From positions 1 through 51,275 of the forward strand of contig JABARQ010000051.1 of the NCBI GenBank assembly GCA_019186985.1: a stretch of DNA of 51,275 nt, written 5' to 3'. Source of the DNA: Prosthecobacter sp. Its GTDB lineage: Bacteria; Verrucomicrobiota; Verrucomicrobiia; Verrucomicrobiales; Verrucomicrobiaceae. This document shows, piece by piece, positions 24,597-33,789 of this stretch. The position numbers and the translations under genes were made by a program. Within the stretch, counting starts at the first letter, position 1. Every line of letters starts with the position of its first letter. The notes beneath the pieces are model-generated. The model was not told the DNA's origin, ran no database searches, and was given only the letters and a program-made list of their open reading frames with translations.

Positions 24597-26300
24597 TTAC
24601 TTTGCTTCTGTCTTCCGGACCGCATGAACGACATGCAGCGGTATTCTTCCAGGAAGGGTCCGGCTCACAAAACCGGAGAGCGAGGCCGGAAGCTTTCCGG
24701 CAAACACCGCCACATCCAGCCCGCCGCCCGCCAGGGCCGCCTCCACACTGGCCCCATCCTGCATCCACTGGCGGCCGTAAACCGGGTTGTCGCCGGCATT
24801 GAACCACCACACACGCTGCTTGCCCCTCGTGCCCGCCGCCATCGCACGAAGCCGCGCGGACTGATTCGCCTCCACTTCATCAAACAAGCCGCCCAGCACA
24901 CGCACCGCAGCACCTGACAGGCCATACCCCCCCAGCATCTCCTCCACTCCGCGATGCCCGACCCGCTCCTGCTCCAGATGCTCCGCCACCGCATCAAAGC
25001 TGGCCGCATCCGCCAGCAAGCTCATGGGTGACCGGAAAAGCGTTGCATCCAGGGCAATCCTGGTGGCACCGGACTTCTGAAGTTCATTCACCACCTCCAG
25101 ATGCGCGGCGTGACGTGACTTCATTTCCCGCCATTCCAGATCCATCGCACGCCAGCCCTGGACGAGCGTCAAAACGGCCAGCAGCACAAGCCCCGCTGAA
25201 ATCATCACGCGCCGCCGCCCCTGCAGCCTCACCGCAAGCAACGGCAGAACCCAGACCATCGCGGCGAAAAACAGCAGCATCCCCAGCGGTGGAAAATAAC
25301 GGTCCACCACCTGCTTCGAATCCATCGCCGTCTTCAGCAGCCACAAGGCGGAGGCACCCGCCCCCGAAGCCAGCATTCTGCCCTGCCGGTTCCAAAAGGC
25401 GGCCACTAGGCCAGCCAGACCTGCTGCGATCAGCCAGACAGGAATGCCAGTCAGCATCAACCGCAGGGTCTCCGCGGCGCCCGTCGCCTCGCCGGGCTTG
25501 AACTTCACCACCCCCAGCATCGTCTTCACCAGCCGCACCGGATCCGCCAGGAACCAGGGGGTCGCCACCAACATCCCCAGCAGCAGCCCGCACGACCACG
25601 CCAGCAGCAGCTTCATCCAGGGCAGGCGTCGGTCCCAGCAGGCCAGGGCCAGCGCCGGCATCATGGGCAGCAGGGTCAGCTTGCTGCCCAGCGCCAGCCC
25701 CGTGAGCAGCGCCGAACCAAAAACTCGCTCCACCGACATCGGTCCCGCTCGGGCCACTGTCAGAGCCACCAGCGCCAGCCCCCAGGCCAGCGCATCCGGC
25801 GTGGTCATGCAGCCATGACGCCAGTGCAGGGGAAAACAGGCTGCTGCCAGCGCCAGCGCCGCCGCCCAGGTCCACGGCACCCCCAGCCTCATCGCCAGGC
25901 CGACGGGCAGCGCAAAGCCCAGGGCTGAGGCGAACGCCCCCGTCCAGCGCATCCAGGCCCAGGCCTGCCCAGGCTCCAGCAGCACCCGGCCAATGTGCGC
26001 AGCCAGACCCTCCGGCGTGCGCGGCACGTCCTGCAGGATCGCCGAAGCGCCCAGATGAAGCAGCGCCACATGACGCATCAAACCACCAGGCCAGATCAAC
26101 CGCTGCGGCACCGTGCCCAGCACCGGCCCCATGGACACATCATGCATCTCCGCCTCGTCAGGATCAAAGATCAGCCGCTCCCCCTGCCCTGGGATGAACC
26201 CCAGCCGAAGCACCATCAGGCACGTCATCACCAGCAGCACCACCACGCCAGGAGACCACCTGCGATCACCACTGACCCTGTCTGTCGTCGTCGATGTCAT
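24597..26300 (-). CDS. GT-C membrane glycosyltransferase (GT39/ArnT-like)
   Basis: The 567-aa protein has an N-terminal membrane helix followed by FDPDEAEMH, the acidic loop motif of GT-C enzymes that use lipid-linked sugars. About ten more hydrophobic segments run to residue ~380, including LALGSKLTLLPMMPALALAC. The last ~170 residues form a soluble tail. Such enzymes transfer sugars from polyprenyl-phosphate donors on the periplasmic side. A matching donor could come from the DPM1/ALG5-like GT2 at 11704 or the UbiA-family enzyme at 30321. It overlaps the bifunctional GT gene by four bases. Confidence 0.8.
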   Translation of the reverse strand: MTSTTTDRVSGDRRWSPGVVVLLVMTCLMVLRLGFIPGQGERLIFDPDEAEMHDVSMGPVLGTVPQRLIWPGGLMRHVALLHLGASAILQDVPRTPEGLAAHIGRVLLEPGQAWAWMRWTGAFASALGFALPVGLAMRLGVPWTWAAALALAAACFPLHWRHGCMTTPDALAWGLALVALTVARAGPMSVERVFGSALLTGLALGSKLTLLPMMPALALACWDRRLPWMKLLLAWSCGLLLGMLVATPWFLADPVRLVKTMLGVVKFKPGEATGAAETLRLMLTGIPVWLIAAGLAGLVAAFWNRQGRMLASGAGASALWLLKTAMDSKQVVDRYFPPLGMLLFFAAMVWVLPLLAVRLQGRRRVMISAGLVLLAVLTLVQGWRAMDLEWREMKSRHAAHLEVVNELQKSGATRIALDATLFRSPMSLLADAASFDAVAEHLEQERVGHRGVEEMLGGYGLSGAAVRVLGGLFDEVEANQSARLRAMAAGTRGKQRVWWFNAGDNPVYGRQWMQDGASVEAALAGGGLDVAVFAGKLPASLSGFVSRTLPGRIPLHVVHAVRKTEAK

Positions 26301-28360
26301 GATCCTTCGTTCATCCTTTCCAGCACCGGTGCAAACTGCGCCTCATAGTTCCAGCGCTCACGCACCAACCGTTGGCCGCAACGCCCCATCTCCGCCACAG
26401 CCGCACGATGCTCCGCCATCCAGCGGAGAACCTCTGCCAGCGCCTCCGCGTCATGGCTTGGGCAGGACTTCGCACAGCCCGCCTCCACATACAGCCGCTG
26501 CCACTCCGGATCTTCAGGAACAATCAACGCAATGCCATGGGACAGGTAGTCAAAGGGCTTGTTTGAAGCACCCGCCATGTGTCTCATGTTGATGTCTTCG
26601 TCGGTGATTCGCAGCAGGCACAGGCCCACGTGGCATTCCGAACCCAGTCGCATCAGCTCCGCACGCCGCGGAATTGCCCCCAGGTACTCGAAACGCTCCG
26701 CGATGCCCAGGGCCGCCGCCTTCCGCCGCAGCTCATCGGCGTAGCCGAGAAACCCCGAAGGCAGGTAGCCCATGAGCCTGACATGTATGTCATGACCACA
26801 GCGTGCCACCGCCTCGAGAACATAGGGTCCAAAGCGCTCCGGAACGATGGTGCCATGGTAGAGCACGCGCAGCGGACCACCCAAGTCACGCTCCGGCGGA
26901 TGCCCGGGCACCTCGTCCAGGCCGGGGCAGTTCCACACGCAGAAGCAGCGCCCCTGCGGCCGCAGCGCCGCCTGAAAGGCCTCAAGACGTTGTTGGTTAG
27001 GCAGCAGCACCACCGCCGCATGACGGCCCAGGGACTCACGCGCCCTCCACACCTGCCTCGCCACGCCGGACTCCATGACCGTGCCCGGGATGGGTGAATC
27101 ATGCTCGTGATACAGCACCTGGCAGCGTGGAAAAAAACGCCGGATCAGCTCGGCGGCCGGCGTGGACAGCATGTCCGAGGCATACACCCAGTGCGGCCGC
27201 CAGCGCCAGACCCGCCAGAAACACCAGGCGATGAACAGCAGGAAGTGCAGCTTCTGCATCCATCCAGGCGGCTGATACCACATCCTCCGCACCTTCACCC
27301 GCAGGTGTGGCACAAACTCAAGCATCACCGGCCTGCTCCCCGCCAGCCCCAGGAACTCCACCTCCCAACCCTCCCGGGCCAGCAGGCGTGAGCTGTGCTC
27401 CAGTGGCGGATAATCGCCCGGATTCGTGTATTGGATGAATAAGGCGCGCTTCGCATCAGGCGCAGGCTGAACACGCACCACCCCGACACCCGGCGCCGCT
27501 TCCAGCAGAAAGCGCCTCTCCACATGCCGGTGATGCCGCCACACCTCCCCAAGCGTGTAGCGCCGCTGATGCCCGCGGTGTTCCACCACCGCCGGCAGGG
27601 CCGAAAACATGGCGCGCAGCGGAGCCAGCCAGCCGGTTTCATGCCGGTGCCGCCAGACATGCCTCAGCGCCCTCACCCAGCCCCAGGGCTGCATCACCGG
27701 CGGGAAACGCAGGCTGGCCAGCAGCACCTCGTTGCGGATCCATGGCAGCACCGTGTGCTGGTTGTCCTCGCTCGGCCGGTCATGCCAGGCACGCAGCCAG
27801 GGACAGAACAGGATCTCCAGCCCCGCCGCATGCGCCTGCAGCGAAAGGTCCGTCTCCTCGACTCCGTAAGCCGCCGCAATCGGCACATACCCAGGCAGCT
27901 GCAGATAAAGGGATCGACGCGTCACTGAGGCGCTGCCCGCAAACGACCTGACCAGTGAAGCCTCGGGCAGAGCCCCAAGCACCGGCCGCTCCTTCAGATA
28001 AACCGCCGGCGACATCACCACCGCCTGCGGAAACGCCTCCATCACCGCCAGGGCCCTGGCAAAATAATCCGCATCCAGCGGCCAGGAGTCATCGTCAAAG
28101 CTGGCCACCACTTCACATGCCGCCTCCTGGAACAGACGGTGCCTGCCTCCGCCCGGCCCCACTTGAGCCTCGGAAAAGACCTGTCTCACCGGCAGAGGCA
28201 GTCCTTCCAGCAGCGACGCCTCAGGGCGCCAGCCGCCATCACCATGCAGCAGAATCTCCTGCGGCAGCGGATCACAGGCGCAGATGCGCTCCAGCGTCTG
28301 CCTCAGCAGAGGGCCGCTGCGGTAGGCCGGAATCGCCACGCTCACGGGCACGCTTCTCAT
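26297..28360 (-). CDS. Bifunctional glycosyltransferase, GT2 domain fused to GT4-like domain
   Basis: The 687-aa protein has two catalytic units. Residues ~1-240 form a GT2 domain (VSVAIPAYRSGPLLRQTLER, VVASFDDDSWPLDADYF with the DDD metal site). Residues ~300-687 form a GT-B domain (ALFIQYTNPGDYPPLEHSS, VLYHGTIVPERFGPYV, VRLMGYLPSGF, GASNKPFDYLSHGIALIVP). The GT4 half uses the NK(P/L)F(D/E)Y motif seen in several capsule GTs instead of the classic EX7E. Such fusions can add two sugars in turn. The gene overlaps both neighbours by four bases. Confidence 0.87.
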   Translation of the reverse strand: MRSVPVSVAIPAYRSGPLLRQTLERICACDPLPQEILLHGDGGWRPEASLLEGLPLPVRQVFSEAQVGPGGGRHRLFQEAACEVVASFDDDSWPLDADYFARALAVMEAFPQAVVMSPAVYLKERPVLGALPEASLVRSFAGSASVTRRSLYLQLPGYVPIAAAYGVEETDLSLQAHAAGLEILFCPWLRAWHDRPSEDNQHTVLPWIRNEVLLASLRFPPVMQPWGWVRALRHVWRHRHETGWLAPLRAMFSALPAVVEHRGHQRRYTLGEVWRHHRHVERRFLLEAAPGVGVVRVQPAPDAKRALFIQYTNPGDYPPLEHSSRLLAREGWEVEFLGLAGSRPVMLEFVPHLRVKVRRMWYQPPGWMQKLHFLLFIAWCFWRVWRWRPHWVYASDMLSTPAAELIRRFFPRCQVLYHEHDSPIPGTVMESGVARQVWRARESLGRHAAVVLLPNQQRLEAFQAALRPQGRCFCVWNCPGLDEVPGHPPERDLGGPLRVLYHGTIVPERFGPYVLEAVARCGHDIHVRLMGYLPSGFLGYADELRRKAAALGIAERFEYLGAIPRRAELMRLGSECHVGLCLLRITDEDINMRHMAGASNKPFDYLSHGIALIVPEDPEWQRLYVEAGCAKSCPSHDAEALAEVLRWMAEHRAAVAEMGRCGQRLVRERWNYEAQFAPVLERMNEGS

Positions 28361-29664
28361 CCTGCGTCAGTCATCGCCTCCTTGTAGATGTCCATCATCC
28401 TGGCCGCCACCTCCTTCATGCCGGGCGGAGGTTTCACACCTTCTCCCAGCCTGCCACGCAGCGCTGCATCCGTCGTGAACCGCTCCAAGGCCAGGCCCCA
28501 GGCCCCGGCGTCACCAGGAGGACACAGCAGCCCGTTCACCTCCTGCGTCACCCATTCGGCAATGCCGCCCAGGTCGGACCCGATCACCGGAACTCCGGCC
28601 GCAAAGGCCTCGAGCACCACCAGCGGCCCGGTTTCGAATCCCTGCGACGGCACCAGCACCGCATCATAGCCTGACATCACACCGATCACCGACTCCGGCG
28701 GCGCGGCCTCATGCACACGCACCCTTGAATCCGCCCTCAGCACCCGGGCCAGTTCCTGCAAACTTGGTTCGGCCGAAGCCTCGCCGATGAGATGACAGTG
28801 CAGCTCCAGCTTCAGGTCCGGCCGCAGCCGGAGCACCTCCGCCAGAAGACCCAGGCCCTTCGCCCTGTCCACCCGGCCGAAAAATCCCAGCCTGGTCACG
28901 CCGGCTCCTTCAACCGGAGCGACTTTCGGCGCTCCCGGCCCAGAACGCTCCAGACCATGCCTGACCAGCCTAAGCTTTGCCACGGACACACCATTGCGCA
29001 CCAGCACCGCCTTCGACCAGGCACTGAGCGCCACGATGCGGTTCATCTCCTCCATCCATCGCCGCACCGCGCGGCGGCGCAGCCTCGTCAGCGGCCACAT
29101 GCGGAAAGGCACCCTCGAAAGAAAGGGTGCCGTGACGGCGGAAAAAAGTGCCAGAGCCCAGGACACAGGCCTGGCGACACCCAGCCCGTTCAGGGTGCAG
29201 GCGGCGCAGCGCAGCGGCTTCATCTCCCCATCGCAGGGAACCTCGCCCCAGCGCAGCAGCGTGCCGCGTCCGCAGGCCAGTGTCGGCGTGTGATAGGTGT
29301 AGACGCAGGCGATTCCCAGGTCACGAGCCGCCTGAAGCCAGCACACGGACACCACGGGGGTGAAGGCGTGGAAATGCACCACGTCCGGCCTTCGCTCCTC
29401 CAGCAGACGGGTGAAGACGACCGCAGAAGACGGGTCGCCCGCTCCATAGAGAACCCGTTGTGACAGCGAGGCCGGGGCCGGCACACGATGAGTCAGCACA
29501 GCGGCAGCGGCTTCAGAAACCAGCCCTGCAACCGCACGGGTCCCCACGGCCACCTCACTCTCCCACCCGGCCTCACGCAGTCCGGTGATCAGAGCCCGCA
29601 CATAAACCTCCGTCCCTCCACAGGGATCCGGATGCCAGGCATAAGGCACGTGCAGAACCTTCAC
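28357..29664 (-). CDS. Glycosyltransferase family 4 with cysteine-rich insert
   Basis: The 435-aa GT-B protein starts from GTG at 29664 (VKVLHVPYAWHPDPCGGTEV). It has RLGFFGRVDRAKGLGLLAEV, ELHCHLIGEA and the EX7E motif in QGFETGPLVVLEAFAAGVP. Between the two Rossmann halves (residues ~135-165) lies a cysteine cluster: LACGRG, VPCDGE and RCAACTLNG. This arrangement occurs in a GT4 subgroup and may bind a metal. The preceding methyltransferase gene ends three bases upstream. Confidence 0.87.
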   Translation of the reverse strand: MKVLHVPYAWHPDPCGGTEVYVRALITGLREAGWESEVAVGTRAVAGLVSEAAAAVLTHRVPAPASLSQRVLYGAGDPSSAVVFTRLLEERRPDVVHFHAFTPVVSVCWLQAARDLGIACVYTYHTPTLACGRGTLLRWGEVPCDGEMKPLRCAACTLNGLGVARPVSWALALFSAVTAPFLSRVPFRMWPLTRLRRRAVRRWMEEMNRIVALSAWSKAVLVRNGVSVAKLRLVRHGLERSGPGAPKVAPVEGAGVTRLGFFGRVDRAKGLGLLAEVLRLRPDLKLELHCHLIGEASAEPSLQELARVLRADSRVRVHEAAPPESVIGVMSGYDAVLVPSQGFETGPLVVLEAFAAGVPVIGSDLGGIAEWVTQEVNGLLCPPGDAGAWGLALERFTTDAALRGRLGEGVKPPPGMKEVAARMMDIYKEAMTDAG

Positions 29665-29667
29665 GAG

Positions 29668-30279
29668 TCAGTCACCAAATGAATCCCTGCCCATCACCAG
29701 CAGCTCGTGCCCATACCAGAGGCGTCCGTAGTGCTGTTCCTCCACCACCTTCAACCCCTCCTGCCCGGCCCAGAGGCGCACCTTTTCCAAAGGCACCTCG
29801 CTGATCCACTGCCGCGCCATCACCAGGTCATGCAGACGGTTCATGGCACGCTTCCACCAGGGCCGCAGGCAGACATCCTTGTAAATCATCCGCCCGCCTG
29901 GCGCCACACGCCGGAAGGCCTCGCGCAAAAACGCCTCCTGGCGCTCCCTCGGCACATGATGAATGACATCGATCAGGGTCACCACCTGCCATGGCCCTGC
30001 CGTGTCCGGCAGTTCATCACTTGGCATGAAGACAAGGCCCGCATGAGGAAAGCCGTCCCGCATCGCCTGCCAGGTCTCACGGGCCGTCTCAAGGGCGGCT
30101 TTGTTGACATCGATGCCCAGTCCCTGGGCCACCTTGTCCTCCTTCACCGCTCGCAGCAGCAGCGCCCCCGTGCCACAACCGATGTCCAGCACCCGTGAAC
30201 GGCGGGGCATCTGCACCAGCAGCGGTTCCAGGGGGCAGATCAGGGGCCTCAGCTGCTGGAGAAGTCGGCGGGGCAGCAC
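29668..30279 (-). CDS. Class I SAM-dependent methyltransferase
   Basis: The 203-aa protein carries RVLDIGCGTGALLLRAV (motif I), GLGIDVNKAALETARETW (motif II), VVTLIDVIHHVPRERQEAF (motif post II) and EAFRRVAPGGRMIYKDV. This is a small-molecule methyltransferase of the Methyltransf_25/11 type. The start is GTG 30279; no ATG precedes motif I except Met24. It lies 41 bases after the UbiA-family gene and three bases before the next GT4 gene. Confidence 0.87.
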   Translation of the reverse strand: MLPRRLLQQLRPLICPLEPLLVQMPRRSRVLDIGCGTGALLLRAVKEDKVAQGLGIDVNKAALETARETWQAMRDGFPHAGLVFMPSDELPDTAGPWQVVTLIDVIHHVPRERQEAFLREAFRRVAPGGRMIYKDVCLRPWWKRAMNRLHDLVMARQWISEVPLEKVRLWAGQEGLKVVEEQHYGRLWYGHELLVMGRDSFGD

Positions 30280-30320
30280 GTCGGGAAGGGTTGAAAAAGG
30301 ACCGGGAAGGCAAAGCGCCC

Positions 30321-31202
30321 CTACTTGGACGCCACCAGGACCGTGACGATCCAGACCAGCACGGCCCAGCTCCCTCGGTCACGCAATGCAAACACCAGCG
30401 GATCATGATGCATCTCGCCGCGATGAACGATGACCAGGATTCGCGCCATCCAGTACATCAGCGCTGGCAGCACCAGCCAGAGCCACTGAGGATGCTGATG
30501 AATGGCCCGCACCTCCGGGCTGTTCAGATAAAGCGCCACCACAAGCAACGACGTATTGGTTCCTGCGCAGGCAAGCCCCAGGAGCACCGTGCGGTCCTGA
30601 ACCCGGTAGGGCCGTCTTAGTGCCGAGTGATCTGCCGGCGGATCATCCTCCTGCGCCGCCACCTCCGCGTAGCGTTTCACCAGTGCCAGGGTTGAAAAGA
30701 GAAACAGGCAGAACACCATCGTCCAGACCGACACTGGAATGGCAGCCGCCGCCCCGCCATAAAGCACCCGCAGCCCGTAAAAGGAAGCCAGGGCCACCAC
30801 ATCCATCACCAGATAGGTCTTCAGCCTCCAGCTGTAAGCCAGCGCTGTCACCGTGTAGCAGGCCAGCCACCAGCGGGCCTTTTCAGGCTGCCAGCAGGCC
30901 ACCAGCGCCGTCAGGCAAACCAACACCGCCGCCGTCACCATGGCCGTCGACAGGCTCACCTCCCCCGAAGCCAGGGGCCGGAATCGTTTCTTCGGATGCG
31001 CCCGGTCCGCACGTACATCCATCAGGTCGTTCATCACATAGATGAACGAGGCCAGCAGGCTGAAGGCGGCCATCGCGGAAAGCGAGCCCAGCACACACTC
31101 CTTGTCATGCCAGCGTCCGCTCAGCAGCAATGGCAGCAGGCAGAGCAGGTTCTTGCTCCACTGGTGCGGACGCAAAAGGCGTAGCAGGGCGGTCCAGTTC
31201 AT
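30321..31202 (-). CDS. UbiA-family prenyltransferase, decaprenyl-phosphate phosphoribosyltransferase-like
   Basis: The 293-aa membrane protein has LLRPHQWSKNLLCLLPLLLS, FIYVMNDLMDVRADRAHPKK (NDxxD, then DR) and RFRPLASGEVS. These are the marks of 5-phosphoribosyl-1-diphosphate:decaprenyl-phosphate phosphoribosyltransferases related to mycobacterial Rv3806c (UbiA). Nine or so helices are evident. The enzyme makes a polyprenyl-phosphoryl ribose, the entry to ribofuranose or arabinofuranose donors. The usual partners (a phosphatase and the DprE1/DprE2 epimerase pair) are absent here. It overlaps the FkbM gene upstream by four bases. Confidence 0.85.
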   Translation of the reverse strand: MNWTALLRLLRPHQWSKNLLCLLPLLLSGRWHDKECVLGSLSAMAAFSLLASFIYVMNDLMDVRADRAHPKKRFRPLASGEVSLSTAMVTAAVLVCLTALVACWQPEKARWWLACYTVTALAYSWRLKTYLVMDVVALASFYGLRVLYGGAAAAIPVSVWTMVFCLFLFSTLALVKRYAEVAAQEDDPPADHSALRRPYRVQDRTVLLGLACAGTNTSLLVVALYLNSPEVRAIHQHPQWLWLVLPALMYWMARILVIVHRGEMHHDPLVFALRDRGSWAVLVWIVTVLVASK

Positions 31203-32026
31203 GATCTCTTCACTTTCACAGGCACAGCCATCACATGGCCGTAGGCGCTGATCTCCGTCACCGGCCTGCCATCCAGCCAGCTCACCTCATACCCAAGCCC
31301 ATGCAGCAGGCTGAGCAGCGTGGCCGAACTGCCGCCGGACGCCTGCCAGGCATAGGGATGCACCTCGACCACAATCATGCGAGGACGCCGCGCGGGGTCG
31401 GCCAGCAACCGGGCGCCGCCGCGCACCGCCGCTTCCTCGTAGCCTTCGATGTCAATCAGCATCAGGTCGAGCCTGCCCCCGCCCAGCAACTGGTCAAGCG
31501 TGGTCATTTCAACGCTCACTCCACAATCCTTGCCATCACCCGTCTGAAGCCCCGACTGCACGTCCTGGCTGTGCCATACTGCACGACCTTCGTGATCCGA
31601 CAGGGCCTTCGGCACCACCTCCACGATGTTGTCCACGGCATTCAGCTTCAGATGGGCACGCAGATGCGGAAGGTTCCCAGGGTCCGCCTCCACCGCCAGC
31701 ACCCTGCCCGTGGCTCCGGTGCGGGCCCCCATGGCCACCGCATACATCCCCACGTGCGCGCCCACGTCGGCGATGATGTCACCAGGTCGAATGGCTGGCA
31801 GCAGCAGCTTCCAAACCTCAGGCTCATAGGCGCCCCCCAGGTTCCGCCATTCCGGCAGCACACGGATGGAGTCCATGCCATTGATCACGCGCGGCAGGCC
31901 GCTGTCGCCAGCAAAAGCCTTCAGCACCCCCTCATAAAGGGGGCGCAGGGCCGTCCAGAGCGGCTTCAATTGCCGCAGCCCCGGCAGATGCCGCAGCCTG
32001 ATCGCGATTTTTTCCAAGGATGTCAT
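31199..32026 (-). CDS. FkbM family methyltransferase
   Basis: The 275-aa protein has IIADVGAHVGMYAVAMGAR (motif I), VLAVEADPGNLPHLRAHLKL, VEMTTLDQLL and LMLIDIEGYEEAAVRGG, all in FkbM order. ATG 32026 was chosen because it overlaps the stop of the upstream methyltransferase gene as ATGA. It probably O-methylates a sugar residue of the glycan. It overlaps the UbiA-family gene downstream. Confidence 0.9.
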   Translation of the reverse strand: MTSLEKIAIRLRHLPGLRQLKPLWTALRPLYEGVLKAFAGDSGLPRVINGMDSIRVLPEWRNLGGAYEPEVWKLLLPAIRPGDIIADVGAHVGMYAVAMGARTGATGRVLAVEADPGNLPHLRAHLKLNAVDNIVEVVPKALSDHEGRAVWHSQDVQSGLQTGDGKDCGVSVEMTTLDQLLGGGRLDLMLIDIEGYEEAAVRGGARLLADPARRPRMIVVEVHPYAWQASGGSSATLLSLLHGLGYEVSWLDGRPVTEISAYGHVMAVPVKVKRS

Positions 32027-32784
32027 GACCTCTTGCCCTGCTTGCGCGCCAGCACCGTCAGATCGCCACCAAGAAGCGTCGGCCAAAGCGATCGCCATTT
32101 GCCGAGTCGGCCAAAGCAGTGACACTTCTCCACCTGAAGCCCGTTTCGCCCCATCACCATGCGCAGCGCGTCCAGGGTGAACTGATGCAGATGCTGCCCG
32201 TCCCAGGACTCCTTGAATTCAGGATCCGAAGTGTCCGCCGTGATGGGCAGCCTGCCCAACAGAAGCTCAATCCGCCGCTTCAGGTAGGCGATGTTAGGCA
32301 CCTGCACCACCGCCACGCCTCCAGGCTCAAGCACGCGCGCAATTTCACGCACCGCATGCTCCACGTCAAAGACATGCTCCAGCACCATGATCATCGTCAG
32401 AGCGGAGAAATGATCGTCCGGAAATGGCAGGTCACCCTTGTCCAGGTCATGCGTCTGGCAGCGGATGCCATGACGTCGCTCCAGCACCTCCCAGGCGGCA
32501 GGGAAGGAGGCGATGTCAACCCCGTAGGATTCCTGGCTCATGCCGCGGATCGGCAGGATGAAGTCCCCGGCGCTGCAGCCGATGTCCAGCGTGCGGTTGA
32601 AGGGCGCGCAGGCGCGCAGCAGATGATACACCACGCCATGCCCATGCTCCTGAGGCGTCTGCTCCGCCGGCAGCCGGTACATCGCCGAGGGCCAGTCACC
32701 TCGTTCATACATGCCCTCCCAGTCCGCCGTGTTCGAGGATGAATAATGCTGCGTGTAGTACGCCTGGGCGTCGAAATGGCTCAT
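32023..32784 (-). CDS. Class I SAM-dependent methyltransferase
   Basis: The 253-aa protein shows TLDIGCSAGDFILPIRGM (motif I), SYGVDIASFPAAWEVLER, LPFPDDHFSALTMIMVLEHV and EIARVLEPGGVAVVQVPN. The pattern is that of Methyltransf_11/23 proteins in polysaccharide loci, where they may methylate sugars or cap a glycan end. It starts 24 bases after the GT2 gene and overlaps the FkbM gene by four bases. Confidence 0.87.
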   Translation of the reverse strand: MSHFDAQAYYTQHYSSSNTADWEGMYERGDWPSAMYRLPAEQTPQEHGHGVVYHLLRACAPFNRTLDIGCSAGDFILPIRGMSQESYGVDIASFPAAWEVLERRHGIRCQTHDLDKGDLPFPDDHFSALTMIMVLEHVFDVEHAVREIARVLEPGGVAVVQVPNIAYLKRRIELLLGRLPITADTSDPEFKESWDGQHLHQFTLDALRMVMGRNGLQVEKCHCFGRLGKWRSLWPTLLGGDLTVLARKQGKRS

Positions 32785-32808
32785 GATTAAAAGTGAGTTC
32801 GTCTGCGC

Positions 32809-33789
32809 TTATCTGGCCGCGGCCTGACCGTCAATCCCGATCCGGCTTCGCACCCGGTCCGCCAGCCCCGCCAGTTTCGCGGCACGGCTGAAGCCCGTGA
32901 CGCGGGAGCAGGCCGCCAGCCAGCGCGGCGCGCTCGGCTGGTAGTCAGGACTGACAGCCCTCAGATGCCGCACACAATCCTCAAACAACCCGTCGTCCAG
33001 CGCCGCCGCCTGCCGGGTCAGGGCCGCCAGCGCCTCGATGATCCTGCCCTCTCGCACCACCCTTTGATCCGGTGTGGACCTCCGCCGCCACTCCTCATGA
33101 ATGCTCAGCGTGTTCTTCAGGCAGTCCCTCAGGAACGCAGCCCTGCTGCGCGTGGAAACCGACCCCTTGAGATGCTGCCGGTAGAGAACCGAGACGGCCT
33201 CATCATGCACCCATCGCGCCCCGGCCGCCGCCGCATCCCAGGCAAAACGAGCATCCTGAACCACCGGCAGCCACTCCTTCCAAGGCAACACCTTCTCCAG
33301 AAAACCACGCCTGAACAAATACGCTCCCGTGGGACACCAAAAGGTGGCAAACAACGCCAGCTCTGGATCCGCATCTACGTCTTCAAGGCTGCGTCGGACC
33401 TGCTCGCCAAAGCTGAATCCGCCATCCGCCTGCTCCTCCAGCCGCCGCCAGTCTCCATACACCACGTCCGCCTCCGGATGCGCCGACATCAGGGCCGCCT
33501 GCCTTGCCAGCGTGCTGGGCATCAGCACATCATCCGCATCCAGATACTTGACCAGGTCTCCACGCGCCTCGGCCGTGCCCAGGTTGCGCGCATGACTGAC
33601 GCCCCGGTTCTCAGAACGCACCAGCCGCACCTGCGGCCACTCCCGGGCGACATAATCGCCGGTTCCATCCGTCGATCCGTCATCCACCAGAACCACCTCA
33701 AACCCGGCCCCCTCCTGCGTCATGACGCTGCCCAGCGTCTCCGGCAGCCAGCGAAGCGCATTCCAGGCGGGGATGATGACCGAGATCAT
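32809..33789 (-). CDS. Glycosyltransferase family 2
   Basis: The 326-aa GT-A protein begins MISVIIPAWNALRWLPETL. It has VVLVDDGSTDGTGDYV and VKYLDADDVLMPSTLARQ (DxD metal site), then VVYGDWRRLEE and ERGVSHARNLG-like sequence typical of family 2. ATG 33789 overlaps the stop of the ABC ATPase gene by four bases, so a longer start was rejected. The C-terminal ~100 residues are helical and may orient the acceptor. Confidence 0.9.
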   Translation of the reverse strand: MISVIIPAWNALRWLPETLGSVMTQEGAGFEVVLVDDGSTDGTGDYVAREWPQVRLVRSENRGVSHARNLGTAEARGDLVKYLDADDVLMPSTLARQAALMSAHPEADVVYGDWRRLEEQADGGFSFGEQVRRSLEDVDADPELALFATFWCPTGAYLFRRGFLEKVLPWKEWLPVVQDARFAWDAAAAGARWVHDEAVSVLYRQHLKGSVSTRSRAAFLRDCLKNTLSIHEEWRRRSTPDQRVVREGRIIEALAALTRQAAALDDGLFEDCVRHLRAVSPDYQPSAPRWLAACSRVTGFSRAAKLAGLADRVRSRIGIDGQAAAR

